In this document: piece after piece, positions 9,210-17,889 of the stretch
Layout of the letters: each line of letters starts with the position of its first letter
How positions within the stretch are numbered: the stretch's first letter is position 1
Assembly: GCA_003022565.1 (NCBI GenBank)
Contig: PXTN01000103.1
Location: 1 to 40,702, forward strand
DNA: 40,702 nt
Source of the DNA: Bacteroidetes bacterium QS_3_64_15
Lineage (GTDB): Bacteria > Bacteroidota > Rhodothermia > Rhodothermales > Salinibacteraceae
Reading direction: 5' to 3'
The notes under the pieces: generated by a model
Seen by the model: only the letters and a program-made list of their open reading frames with translations
The model's database searches: none
What the model was told of the DNA's origin: nothing
Made by a program: the position numbers and the translations under genes

Positions 9210-10928
9210 ATGCTTGACATACTGACCAGCCTTGGTGCCGCGACCGCCTCCTCGCTGTGGCTTCCGGTTCTGGCGTGGACCGTTCTCGCCCTCCCTCTGT
9301 GGACGTTGCTGGAGCGAACGGACCGCCTACACCCCCTCGCGGAATACCGCCTCTCGCAGGTGCTTCTCGCCGCGCTGCCGGTCGGCACCGGGGCGGTGAG
9401 TGTCGTGGAGATGCTCCCGGACGCCGCGCGCTCCTCGGTGCTCTCTGCACAGTCGGTCGTCGTGCTGCCCGCGATCGAGCCGGTCAGCACAGGGGCGCCG
9501 GCCGCCTCGTGGACGTGGATGCACGCGGTGGGGCTCTTCACCGTCGGCGCTCTCGGCGTCGGGCTGTTTTTCCTGGGGCGGCTCGCGCTCGAGGTCGTGG
9601 CGGCAAGACGCGTTCGGCGGCGCCTGGCAACTGTTGCAGCGCCGTCTCTGCGGGCCGAGGCGGATCGGCTCCGGGAGCGGCTCAACGTTCGTCGTCCCGT
9701 CCAGCTCTACACCACGTCGGACGCCGCCGTCCCCCTCACGCTCGGCGGCCTCCGACCGATGATTCTGGTGCCGGATCAGCTTGCGGAGGCGACGGAGGAG
9801 CTCCGCATGACGCTCCGACACGAGCTCATCCACATTCGCCGGTGGGACGATTTTGCTCACCTCGCCGAACGGCTCGTCGCCGCCCTGTTCGCCGCGCATC
9901 CGCTCGTGGGCCGGCTCCGCAGGCAGACCGCCGAGGCGCGGGAGCGGGCCTGCGACGCGGCCGTCCTCGACGGCAGCCAGACGCCCGCAGGCGACTACGC
10001 TCGCCTCCTCACCGCCTTTGCGGACGGAGCCTCCCCCCATCGCCTCGGCGCCCTTTCGCTCTCCGAATCGCCCTCCTCCCTCAAAGACCGCCTGTCTGCC
10101 ATGCGCTCCTCAATGCCCTCGCTTCTCTCTTCCCGCCGTGCTCTCGGCACTGCCCTCGCGGCGATCGGCCTTGCCCTTACGCTCGGTGTGGTCGCCTGCT
10201 CGGACAGCGTCGCGCCCTCCGCCTCCACAGACGATCCCGCCACTACAGAGTCGTCCTCGGCCTCCACCGAAGACGGCGAGGTGTTCACGGTCGTCGAAGA
10301 TCAACCCGAGCTCGTGGGCGGCATGAAGGCCCTTCAGAAAGCCGTAAGCTATCCGGAATTGGCGATGGAGGCCGGGATTGAGGGCCGCGTCATCGTCCAG
10401 TTCGTGGTCGACAAAGACGGAACCGTGACGAACCCGAAGGTCACGCGAGGCGTCCACAAGCTGCTGAATGAGGCCGCGCTCCAGGCGGTGAAGCAGCAGG
10501 AATTCAAGCCGGGCCAGCAACAGGGCGAACCTGTGAAGGTGCAGATGTCGCTGCCTGTGACCTTCCGGCTTCCTTCCTCCCACTCGGAGTCCGCCGCACA
10601 GGAGGAAATCCTGCAGGCCCCTGAGTTCTCCGTTGCCGGATCCCATCCAGACATCGAGGGAGGAATGAGGGCGCTACAAGAGTCTCTTTCATACCCAGAG
10701 ATCGTCCGCAAGGCCGGCATCGAGGGGACGGTGCACGTGACCTTCACGGTTGACGAGACGGGAGAGGTACAGAACCCCCAGATCACCAAAAGTGTCCACG
10801 AGGCCCTGGACGCGGAGGCGCTTTCCGCCCTGAAGAGCGTGTCGTTTGTTCCCGTAGAGAAAGACGGCCGCCCGATCGCCACGGAAGTGACCCTCCCGAT
10901 CCGCTTTGCCCTTCCTGAGGAGAAGTAA
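9210..10928 (+). CDS. M56 family (BlaR1-like) metalloprotease with two TonB_C domains
   Basis: A 572-aa paralogue of the preceding gene, arisen by tandem duplication (same MLDIL start, same spacing of motifs). HELIH is at 204-208, ARERACDAAVL supplies the third zinc ligand, and there are about four membrane segments. After LGVVACSD (326-333, lipobox-like) comes a Ser/Thr-rich linker. Two TonB_C domains follow at about 367-453 and 482-567, each with the YPELA/YPEIV, AGIEG and V.F.VD.(D/E)G patterns. M56-TonB fusions are known in Bacteroidota. The periplasmic TonB domains may sense or engage envelope partners. The paired but different C-termini suggest that the two proteases read different signals for one repressor. 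Confidence 0.9.
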   Translation: MLDILTSLGAATASSLWLPVLAWTVLALPLWTLLERTDRLHPLAEYRLSQVLLAALPVGTGAVSVVEMLPDAARSSVLSAQSVVVLPAIEPVSTGAPAASWTWMHAVGLFTVGALGVGLFFLGRLALEVVAARRVRRRLATVAAPSLRAEADRLRERLNVRRPVQLYTTSDAAVPLTLGGLRPMILVPDQLAEATEELRMTLRHELIHIRRWDDFAHLAERLVAALFAAHPLVGRLRRQTAEARERACDAAVLDGSQTPAGDYARLLTAFADGASPHRLGALSLSESPSSLKDRLSAMRSSMPSLLSSRRALGTALAAIGLALTLGVVACSDSVAPSASTDDPATTESSSASTEDGEVFTVVEDQPELVGGMKALQKAVSYPELAMEAGIEGRVIVQFVVDKDGTVTNPKVTRGVHKLLNEAALQAVKQQEFKPGQQQGEPVKVQMSLPVTFRLPSSHSESAAQEEILQAPEFSVAGSHPDIEGGMRALQESLSYPEIVRKAGIEGTVHVTFTVDETGEVQNPQITKSVHEALDAEALSALKSVSFVPVEKDGRPIATEVTLPIRFALPEEK

Positions 10929-10939
10929 GCGACCTCCGC

Positions 10940-11464
10940 TTACCGCACCACCTGACGGGCCGGATGGTCGGAATCCGGCTCTTTGACACCCCGCTGGGCC
11001 GGGTCGCCCTCGCGGCGGAGGCTTCGGTTCCAAAACCAGATGGCCACCCCGAAGAGCAGCGCGGCACCCAGACTCATGAGCGCATTGATGCCCGCAATTC
11101 GAATCTGGGTGTCCACGACCGGTGTGGCCTTGATGGGCTCCGTTACGACGACGGACCGGCGGGCGTCCGGCGCCACCCGCACCGTCAGGGTTTCTTTTTC
11201 TTCCAACGGAGGGACGACGCCGTGGGGTAGCGACAGCCGCTCCCGCGTCAGCACCGACCCGTCGGGCATCGGGACGCGGAGGCTCACATAGTCGTACGTC
11301 ACTTGCGTGCGGTTCGACGCGTGGACTTCTTGCACTTCCGCCGTCGCCACCGTCCCTTTCGCCTTCGTGGTGTGCAGGTCGTAGACCACCCTGCCCTGAT
11401 GGAGAGCGAGGCCGGCAAACAAGACCGGAAGCAGCCAGGCAATACGGGCAATCCAGCGTGTCAT
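10940..11464 (-). CDS. DUF3592-like two-TM membrane protein
   Basis: A 174-aa protein convergent with the M56 gene (12 nt between stops). An N-terminal hydrophobic segment (residues 5-22) is followed by an extracytoplasmic beta-rich part. The latter has the pattern KAKGTVATAEVQEV, TYDYVSLRVPMPDGS and LTVRVAPD, resembling DUF3592. A second membrane segment lies at about 128-148, with a charged C-terminal tail. The function of the family is unknown. The start ATG 11464 gives a plausible signal-anchor MTRWIARIAWLLPVLFA. Confidence 0.65.
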   Translation of the reverse strand: MTRWIARIAWLLPVLFAGLALHQGRVVYDLHTTKAKGTVATAEVQEVHASNRTQVTYDYVSLRVPMPDGSVLTRERLSLPHGVVPPLEEKETLTVRVAPDARRSVVVTEPIKATPVVDTQIRIAGINALMSLGAALLFGVAIWFWNRSLRREGDPAQRGVKEPDSDHPARQVVR

Positions 11465-11573
11465 AGGGTGCGAAAGGTCGCCGAGGGAAATTTACGAGAT
11501 GGCGCGCAGAGACATACACTCATCGTTCGTCGTCGATCGGAACGCACCGGGGAATGTGAGTGAAAAGCAACGC

Positions 11574-11627
11574 CATATTTCGTATTGCGTACTTTCGATC
11601 CAACATACGCAATGCGAAACGCAAAAT
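11574..11627. repeat. Inverted heptamer array C (hairpin-forming)
   Basis: The left arm ATTTCGTATTGCGTACT faces a right arm ATACGCAATGCGAAACGC across about 11 nt. TTTCGTATTGCGTA and the complement of the right arm agree at 13 of 14 positions. It lies in the 224-nt gap between the HNH gene end and the DUF3592-like gene start, which otherwise shows no gene. Confidence 0.7.
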
Positions 11628-11688
11628 AGACCGCGTGGCAGGAGGCTTTTCCGTCCTGGACAGAGAATGAACCGGGAACTCGCTCTTC

Positions 11689-12189
11689 CTACGAGAGGAA
11701 AAGATACGGCTTCCAGGTATCTTCGATCTCCCCGGCAAAGTCCCGCAGGAACATGACGTAGCTGGGCCGGAAGGGCCGACGGGTCAACTCCATGCCGGCC
11801 TCCTCCGGCGTGGCATCCCCCTTCCGATTGTTGCACGTCACGCAGGCCGCCACGAGGTTCTCCCACGTGTCTCGCCCTCCGCGCGACTTCGGTACCACGT
11901 GGTCGATGGTGAGATTGGCTTCGGCTCCGCAGTACTGACAGGTATTGCGATCCCGCCGCAGCACGTTCTTCCGGGACAGCATGACGCGCTTGTACGGCAC
12001 GTTCGCGTACTGCTTGAGCCGAACGATACTCGGCCAGGGCATCTCCACGCTGGGGGATCGCACGTGCCGGTCCTCAGCCGCCTCCACGAGGTGCACCTTC
12101 TGAAGGTGCATGAGGACGACGGCCCGCTCGACGCTGCAGACGGTGAGCGCGCTATAGTCTTGGTTGAGGACGAGGACGTGCCCGTTCAT
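11689..12189 (-). CDS. HNH endonuclease
   Basis: A 166-aa HNH nuclease. The core is at residues 83-125 with two CxxC zinc pairs (CQYCG and CVTCNNRKG) around the catalytic IDHVVPKSRGG. The N-terminal MNGHVLVLNQDYSALTVCSV is shared by a widespread group of stand-alone bacterial HNH proteins of unknown biological role. The start is ATG 12189; a GTG one codon earlier (12192) is possible. The gene is isolated; 297 nt separate it from rluD, with no gene in that gap. Confidence 0.88.
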   Translation of the reverse strand: MNGHVLVLNQDYSALTVCSVERAVVLMHLQKVHLVEAAEDRHVRSPSVEMPWPSIVRLKQYANVPYKRVMLSRKNVLRRDRNTCQYCGAEANLTIDHVVPKSRGGRDTWENLVAACVTCNNRKGDATPEEAGMELTRRPFRPSYVMFLRDFAGEIEDTWKPYLFLS

Positions 12190-12489
12190 CACAGACGGGC
12201 CTCCCGTGCGACGGCGCCTTGAGGAGACTCAGGGACGGACCGAAGCGTTGGCACGACAAACTTAAAAACGGTGCGGAAGAGGAGTGCCTCCACCGGGATC
12301 GCCGGTTCTGTTACGCGAGAGCGAAGCTGTGAACAGGGGGATACCCACCGCGAACCTTTATCGAACCGCCCCCCCTTTGTTTCCCTTCGCAAGGAGGCCC
12401 AGGACACGACTTCGTTGTATTCGTACGTAGATTTTCCGGACGGAGGGTCCGAGGCGCGTCGGTCCGCGCTGCTCCTCTGAGGCGTGCCC

Positions 12490-13623
12490 TCAACGACGGC
12501 CGGTTTGCCCATCGTCGGTCCGCAACTGGTCCAGCACACGCTGCCACTCGGCCGGCGGGTCGGCCTCAAAACGCAGGACCTCGTCCGTGGTGGGATGGGC
12601 AAATCCGAGGCGGTATGCGTGCAGCGCCGGATGGGGGAAGCCCTCGAACAGGTGCTCGAAGAAGGCTCGTCGGTCCTGGCTCTGGGTCCCGTAGCGAACC
12701 CGCTGTCCCCCGTACTTCGGATCCCCGAGAAGTGGATGGTCCTGCGCTCGAGCGTGGACGCGAATCTGGTGGGTACGCCCAGTTTCTAGCCGGAAGTCGA
12801 CGACGGAGGTGTGGGCGTGGGTCTCGACGGTTTCGTAGTGCGTGACGGCCCACTTCCCGTTCTCCTCCGGCACCACGGCCATGCGCTGCCGGTGGTTCGG
12901 GTCACGGCCAATCGCTCCCTCGATGGTGCCCCTCGGCGATTCGAAGCGGCCCCACACGAGGGCTCGGTACCGGCGCTCCACGGTGTGCTCCTTGAACTGC
13001 TCCGCCAGCGGCTGGTGCGCCCGGTCGCGTTTCGCCACTACCAAGAGGCCAGACGTGCCCTTGTCCAGCCGGTGCACGATGCCGGGCCGTACGACCGGAT
13101 GGTCCGGACCCTCGGGCAGTGCGTTGACCATCGACAACCCTACTACTTCGTCGTCCGGACTGCCGTCGGGATCGTCGTTGGCCGCCACCTTACCTCCGTC
13201 CACGTGGTGCAGGAGGGCGTGGACGAGCGTGCCCGAGCGGTGGCCGGGGGCCGGATGCACCACCATGCCCGCCGGCTTGTTCACCACGAGCAGGTCCTCG
13301 TCCTCGTAGACGATGTCGAGCGGAATTGGCTCCGGCTCCGCCCGCATCGGCGGCCTCCGTACGAGTCGGAAGATGATTTCGTCGCCCGGCTCCACCGAAT
13401 AGGACTTCTTCACGTCGCTCCCATTCACCTTGAGGTGGCCCTTCTTGATCGCCCGTTGGATCTTGGTGCGCGAGGCCTCCGGATAGAAGCGCGTGAGGTA
13501 TTTGTCGATGCGAGGTCCATCGGTCTCGGACGCCGGCACCACGACCTGCACGACGTTCTCCTCGCGGGTCACATCGGCGTCATATTCGTTCGGATCGAAG
13601 CTGTCAGGGGGCTGCTCCGGCAC
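12490..13623 (-). CDS. rluD: RluD-type 23S rRNA pseudouridine synthase
   Basis: A cytoplasmic RNA-modifying enzyme of about 377 aa. The N-terminal S4 RNA-binding domain (RIDKYLTRFYPEASR to VEPGDEI) precedes the RluA-family catalytic domain with HRLDKGTSGLLV, whose Asp is catalytic. RTHQIRVHA and LGDPKYGG are the other family signatures. The usual targets are U1911/1915/1917 of 23S rRNA. An acidic insert of about 33 residues (KVAANDDPDG to LPEGPDHP) before the catalytic motif is unusual and probably halophile-specific. I chose GTG 13623, next to the conserved part; ATG 13680 would add 19 residues read through repeat-like sequence. Confidence 0.88.
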   Translation of the reverse strand: MPEQPPDSFDPNEYDADVTREENVVQVVVPASETDGPRIDKYLTRFYPEASRTKIQRAIKKGHLKVNGSDVKKSYSVEPGDEIIFRLVRRPPMRAEPEPIPLDIVYEDEDLLVVNKPAGMVVHPAPGHRSGTLVHALLHHVDGGKVAANDDPDGSPDDEVVGLSMVNALPEGPDHPVVRPGIVHRLDKGTSGLLVVAKRDRAHQPLAEQFKEHTVERRYRALVWGRFESPRGTIEGAIGRDPNHRQRMAVVPEENGKWAVTHYETVETHAHTSVVDFRLETGRTHQIRVHARAQDHPLLGDPKYGGQRVRYGTQSQDRRAFFEHLFEGFPHPALHAYRLGFAHPTTDEVLRFEADPPAEWQRVLDQLRTDDGQTGRR

Positions 13624-13650
13624 TGTGTGTCCGCACTTTGCTGGAAAAAA

Positions 13651-13740
13651 GGAGTGGAGGCGTGGAAGCGCTGGAGGCATGGAACACAGGACAGGAAATC
13701 CTCCACGCGTGCATGGCCTCCAGTCCTCCAAGCATTGTCC
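13651..13740 (-). repeat. Inverted purine/pyrimidine repeat before rluD
   Basis: One arm (GTGGAGGCGTGGAAGCG, CTGGAGGCATGG) is G/A-rich with units of about 7-9 nt. The other arm (CCTCCACGCGTGCATGG, CCTCCAGTCCTCC) is its approximate complement. It occupies the space between the aminotransferase stop and the rluD start and could form a hairpin in the rluD leader. It resembles the heptamer arrays in layout but has a different core. Confidence 0.55.
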
Positions 13741-13750
13741 CTCGGTGGGT

Positions 13751-14893
13751 TCAAGGCGCCCCAAACTGGTCGACCGCCTCCAAAACGGCCGCCAAGTCCG
13801 CCTCATTGTTATAGTACGTCGGCGCAAAGCGAAGCTTCCGGTTGCGGACGGCGCCGGTGATGTCGCGTTCCTTTAGGTAATCGAACAGGGCCTCGGGCGC
13901 GTCGGGCTCCACGGTCACGATGCCGCTGGCGTGGGCCGCATCGTCGGTTCCGTAGCGGGACCATCCGCGGGCCGCAAGCTCGTCCGCAAGAATTGTCGAG
14001 AGGTCGAGCACCCGCTCCTCGCACCACTCCGGGCCGGCCTCCAGATAGAGGCCGAGGGCCGCGTGCAGGGCCGCGACGCCGACGCTGTTGAACGTGCCGG
14101 TCCGGAAGCGCCGGGCATCGTCATGGAACGTCAGGTCGTAGTCATTCAGGGTCGCCCAGTCGAACGGTCCGTGCAGCCAGCCCGTGGGGGGCCGGAGCTG
14201 CTCCTGAAGCGCATCGTCGCAGTAGAGGAGCCCCACGCCCTGCGCCGCCAGCAGCCACTTGTGCCCGCCGGAGGCGAGAAAATCGATGCCCGACGCTTCC
14301 ACATCGAGCTGCAGCGCCCCCAAGCCCTGGATGGCATCGACGCAAAAGAGGACGTCGTGCGTCTCGCACAGCGCCCCGAGGGCCCCTAGGTCGGCCCGGA
14401 AGCCGGACAGGAAGTGCACCCAGGAGACACTGAGGAGCCGGGTCTCCGGCCGCAGGGTGTCTTCGACGTCCGCCACCGTGTACGCCCCCTCGTCCGTCGG
14501 CACGAAGTCGACGGTCACATTTTCCGTTTCCAGGTTCAGAAACGGGTAGACATTGGTCGGAAACGTGCCGTCGGGCACGGCAATGCGGTCGCCCTCGGCC
14601 CAATCGAGACCGCGCGCGAGGACGTTGAGGCCCGCCGACGTGTTGGGAACGAACTCGACCCGGCCCGGATCGGTGCCGAGCACCTCGGCCACTCGCTCCT
14701 TCGTCTCCGCCATCACCGACTGGAACGCGTCGAAGTTTTCGATCGGGGCGCTCGGGTCCGCCCCATGCCGCTCGGCAACGTAGGCATCGATGGCCTCGCG
14801 GACGGTCCGGCTCATCGGACTCACCGCCGCGTGGTTGAGGTAGGTCTGATGCTCGGTGTGGGGGAAGCAGTCGCGAAGGTCGGTGAGAGTCAT
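13751..14893 (-). CDS. Class V aminotransferase (PLP-dependent, SufS/isopenicillin epimerase-like)
   Basis: A 380-aa fold-type I PLP enzyme. YLNHAAVSPMS is the N-terminal substrate loop, VEFVPNTSAGLNVLA contacts the cofactor phosphate, and VDAIQGLGAL holds the Asp that pairs with the PLP ring nitrogen. SGGHKWLLAAQGVG carries the Schiff-base Lys. No active-site Cys of the SufS type is evident in the usual loop, so cysteine desulfurase activity is not implied. ATG 14893 gives MTLTDLRDCFPH; an upstream ATG at 14932 lacks family similarity. It is transcribed in the same direction as rluD. The substrate is unknown. Confidence 0.85.
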   Translation of the reverse strand: MTLTDLRDCFPHTEHQTYLNHAAVSPMSRTVREAIDAYVAERHGADPSAPIENFDAFQSVMAETKERVAEVLGTDPGRVEFVPNTSAGLNVLARGLDWAEGDRIAVPDGTFPTNVYPFLNLETENVTVDFVPTDEGAYTVADVEDTLRPETRLLSVSWVHFLSGFRADLGALGALCETHDVLFCVDAIQGLGALQLDVEASGIDFLASGGHKWLLAAQGVGLLYCDDALQEQLRPPTGWLHGPFDWATLNDYDLTFHDDARRFRTGTFNSVGVAALHAALGLYLEAGPEWCEERVLDLSTILADELAARGWSRYGTDDAAHASGIVTVEPDAPEALFDYLKERDITGAVRNRKLRFAPTYYNNEADLAAVLEAVDQFGAP

Positions 14894-15075
14894 GACGGGC
14901 GAGACCATTGACAAAAAGACCGCCGTTCTCACGCATCATTCTCGACAGCGTTCACCGGCCCCTGACTTGCTGAGACCATTGGAACGTGGGAAGACTCCAC
15001 CCGGCACACCCTCACGTACCATTCATACAAGCTGCACGCCAAACGTCCTTATCGACAATCACCCACCTCCCTCCC

Positions 15076-15552
15076 ATGGAGACACAAGACTCCATATCTG
15101 ACTACGAACGCAAGCGGGGAAAGCCCATGCCCAGCAAAGCCCACGGCTACATTCAACTGAATCTCGGCGTCGAATTGGCTGCATTTCGGGACCAATACAC
15201 AAGCTTCTCTGAACTCACGCTTGAACTCGATGGCCGCGAGATCACCCCCGATCTCTCCGTCTATCCAAAGACCGACGTTGATCTCGTCCACGACGAGGTG
15301 CGCGTGACGGATCCTCCCCTGCTCGCCGTCGAGATTGCCAGTCCCACGCAGAACGTCCAGGACCTGATCGATAGGATCGAATTTCTCCTCGACGCCGGCG
15401 TCCAGTCGTGCTGGCTGGTGCAACCGCCGCTCCGCACCGTCACCCTCTTCCCCGACACCCTGGACGGCACCACCGTCTCCAGCGGCTCCTTCACCGACCC
15501 TGTGCTCGACATCGAGGTGTCCATCGATGCGATCTTCGACCCAGACGAATAA
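15076..15552 (+). CDS. Uma2-family (DUF820) restriction-endonuclease-fold protein
   Basis: A 158-aa PD-(D/E)XK-fold protein. The conserved core reads ITPDLSVYPK (the Asp), then PPLLAVEIASPTQ (the Glu) and DLIDRIEFLLDAGV, ending with a beta-rich tail (VTLFP, DPVLDIEVSIDAIF). Uma2 proteins are abundant in cyanobacteria and some Bacteroidota, and their role is not established. The start is ATG 15076 after a pyrimidine-rich leader; a further in-frame ATG at 14986 would add non-conserved residues. It is slightly shorter than the usual 180-200 aa, missing part of the N-terminal helices. It is isolated, divergent from the aminotransferase gene. Confidence 0.78.
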   Translation: METQDSISDYERKRGKPMPSKAHGYIQLNLGVELAAFRDQYTSFSELTLELDGREITPDLSVYPKTDVDLVHDEVRVTDPPLLAVEIASPTQNVQDLIDRIEFLLDAGVQSCWLVQPPLRTVTLFPDTLDGTTVSSGSFTDPVLDIEVSIDAIFDPDE

Positions 15553-15609
15553 CTCCTGCAGCCTCAGACATCCGGACTTGAGGGGCAGAGCGCCCCCAGC
15601 GACGACCCC

Positions 15610-16683
15610 TTAGTCCGAGTTCCGCTTTTCCGTCAGCTTGTCTAGCTCGTGCTGGGCCTGGGCCTCGTCCTGCCCGTTCGCCTCCGGCTCGTCGTGGTGG
15701 TTCTCGGCGTCGGGGTGGTAATCCAGCTCTATGAGCACAGGAAAATGGTCGGACCCAATGTAGGGGAGCACCTTGAGTTGCGACAGCAGGAAGTGCTCGG
15801 AGTGGAAGGCGTGGTCGAGCGGGTACCGGAGAAGTGGGTACCGGGCGTGGAACGTGTTGTAGAGGCCGCGCCCAATGCGCGGATCGAGGAGGCTGCTGAT
15901 CTTCTGAAAGAGCCGTGTGGTGTACGACCACGAGACGTCGTTGAGATCGCCGGCTACGATTGTAGGCACGTCCCGATCCCGAATCTCGCGGGCCAGGAGG
16001 AGAAGCTCGGCGTCCCGCTCGGTCGTGTCGGGCTCGTGGGTCGGATGCGGCGGACGGGGATGCATGCCGTGAATCCAGACGTGCGTTCCCGAGGGTAGCT
16101 CTACCCTCGTGTGAATGGAGGGCACGTCGTCCTCTACGAGGAACCGAACGGTGGGGGCGACGAGGGGATATCTCGAATAGAGACACATCCCGTAAGCATT
16201 TTCCCGCGGGTGGCGCACGGCATGCGGATAGATTTCCTGAAGCGGTCGCAAGTGCTCCATCCACCACGCGTCTGTTTCAAGGGCGAGCACGAGGTCGGGA
16301 TCTTCCTCGTCGATGAGATCGAGCAGCGGATCCGGGTTCCGGTTTTTGATTTCCACGTTGGCGATCAGGAGTGAGAGGGAGTCGGTCTCCTCGTTCGGGC
16401 TGGCCGCCCTTTTCACCTGACGAGGGGACAGGAGCGTGTATGGCAGAATGTGGTTGACTTGATAGACGAGACACAACCCCAGCACGGCCATCGCGCCAAT
16501 CTCAGCCGGCGACGACGGACGGGCGACGACGAACCCAGCGAGCGTGAGCCCGATGCCTATCGCCAACTGTACCCTGGGAAAATCAAAAAAGCGAACGACC
16601 CAGTGGTCGTGCGAGAAGAGCGGCAGAACCGTCCCTGTGACGAAGAAGGCGGCTACTGCCACCAGCAAAATGGACATGCGCAT
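15610..16683 (-). CDS. Membrane-anchored endonuclease/exonuclease/phosphatase (EEP) family protein
   Basis: 357 aa. Three hydrophobic segments at about 3-22, 38-56 and 62-82 anchor the protein. The EEP domain then follows with LLIANVEIKN (metal-site Asn), LALETD (Glu), IHGMHPRPP (His), VAGDLNDVSWS (Asp/Asn) and GSDHFPVLIEL (Asp-His), which is a complete catalytic set. A highly charged tail rich in His/Glu/Asp ends it. Homologous membrane EEP proteins are common and poorly characterised; they may act on phosphodiesters outside the cytoplasm. The start is ATG 16683 or 16677. It lies 42 nt downstream of dprA and possibly in the same transcript. Confidence 0.85.
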   Translation of the reverse strand: MRMSILLVAVAAFFVTGTVLPLFSHDHWVVRFFDFPRVQLAIGIGLTLAGFVVARPSSPAEIGAMAVLGLCLVYQVNHILPYTLLSPRQVKRAASPNEETDSLSLLIANVEIKNRNPDPLLDLIDEEDPDLVLALETDAWWMEHLRPLQEIYPHAVRHPRENAYGMCLYSRYPLVAPTVRFLVEDDVPSIHTRVELPSGTHVWIHGMHPRPPHPTHEPDTTERDAELLLLAREIRDRDVPTIVAGDLNDVSWSYTTRLFQKISSLLDPRIGRGLYNTFHARYPLLRYPLDHAFHSEHFLLSQLKVLPYIGSDHFPVLIELDYHPDAENHHDEPEANGQDEAQAQHELDKLTEKRNSD

Positions 16684-16725
16684 ACTGCTTGGTGGAAAAG
16701 GGTCTCAGGACCGCGGCTTCGCGAT

Positions 16726-17889
16726 CTACGACCGGCGAAATTGTTTGCCCGCAAGCTGCCGCACGAGGCCCTTGAACTCCAGCTCCAGCAACGTGGGAAG
16801 GGCCGAGGACGGGTCGAGACCGGTGTCCTCGCAAAGCTCGTCGACGTGGACGGGGGTGTTCGAGAGGGCCTCGTAGAGCACCTCCGCATCGCCCGAGAGC
16901 TCCTCGGGATCGGGACCCGTGCCAGTCGTGACGGTTTCGGCGTCCACCTCCTCGGGGTCCTCCACCGTCACCTCCGGAAGCTCCTCGAGCAGGTCCTCCA
17001 CCTCCATCACCAGCTTGGCGTGGCCCCGCTGGATGAGGCGGTTCGTTCCTCGACTGGAATCTTTCGTGATGCCCCCCGGCACCGCAAACACCTCCCGGTT
17101 TTGCTCCACCGCGAGGCGCGCCGTGATGAGGGCCCCGCCCTTCGAATACGATTCGACGACGAGCGTGCCGAGGGACAATCCGCTCAGGATGCGATTGCGC
17201 TCTGGAAAATTGGGAGCATCGGGCTCCGCGTCCAGCGCGTACTCGGACAGCACAGCTCCGTTGTCGATGATCCGTTCGGCGAGGGCGGTATGGCTCTGGG
17301 GGTAGATGTGCCCCACCCCGGAGCCAAGGACCGCAATCGTGCGCCCCCCGGCGTCGAGCGCCCCCTTGTGCGCGGCGGCGTCGATGCCGTAGGCCAGCCC
17401 GCTGACGACCGTAAAGCCGCGCCGGACGAGCTCGGCGGCGAAGCGGTGGGCCTGTGCCCGGCCGTAGTCGGTGCAGCGGCGGGTGCCTACGATGGTGACC
17501 ATGGACCGGTCCACCTCGGGGAGGGTGCCCCGCATCCACAGGTAGGCAGGCGGGTCGTAAATCTCGCGGAGCCGGTCCGGAAATCGCTCGTCCCAGGGCG
17601 AAACCAGGGCGGCACCAAGCTCATCGGCCCGCTCCACCTCCTGCTCGACCGCCGCCCGGTCGTCGAACGTGAGGATCTCCTCGGCGGTCTGGTCGCCCAC
17701 CCCGTCTACCTTCGTGAGAGCAGAGCGGGAGGCTCGAAAGATCTCCCTCGGCGTGTCGAACGTCGCCAGGAGGGCGCGCAGGCGCTGCGGCCCCACGCCG
17801 TCCACCAGCGACAGCCCGATGAGGGCGCGCTGCTCGCCGACCCGGTCTCGATCCGGGGATTCGTCGTCGTCATCCAGGGGCAATCTCAT
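16726..17889 (-). CDS. dprA: DNA-processing protein DprA
   Basis: A 387-aa cytoplasmic protein that loads RecA on incoming single-stranded DNA during natural transformation. Residues 25-80 form the N-terminal SAM/HhH-like region (LVDGVGPQRLRALL). The Rossmann core has VTIVGTRRCTDYG, VVSGLAYGIDAAAH, IAVLGSGVGHIYP and FPERNRILSGLS, and GALITARLA follows. A C-terminal winged helix is at about 325-387. The ATG overlaps the obg stop (ATGA, 17886-17889), so translation is coupled. Together with the ComEA-like gene in this window it hints at transformation ability. Confidence 0.96.
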   Translation of the reverse strand: MRLPLDDDDESPDRDRVGEQRALIGLSLVDGVGPQRLRALLATFDTPREIFRASRSALTKVDGVGDQTAEEILTFDDRAAVEQEVERADELGAALVSPWDERFPDRLREIYDPPAYLWMRGTLPEVDRSMVTIVGTRRCTDYGRAQAHRFAAELVRRGFTVVSGLAYGIDAAAHKGALDAGGRTIAVLGSGVGHIYPQSHTALAERIIDNGAVLSEYALDAEPDAPNFPERNRILSGLSLGTLVVESYSKGGALITARLAVEQNREVFAVPGGITKDSSRGTNRLIQRGHAKLVMEVEDLLEELPEVTVEDPEEVDAETVTTGTGPDPEELSGDAEVLYEALSNTPVHVDELCEDTGLDPSSALPTLLELEFKGLVRQLAGKQFRRS

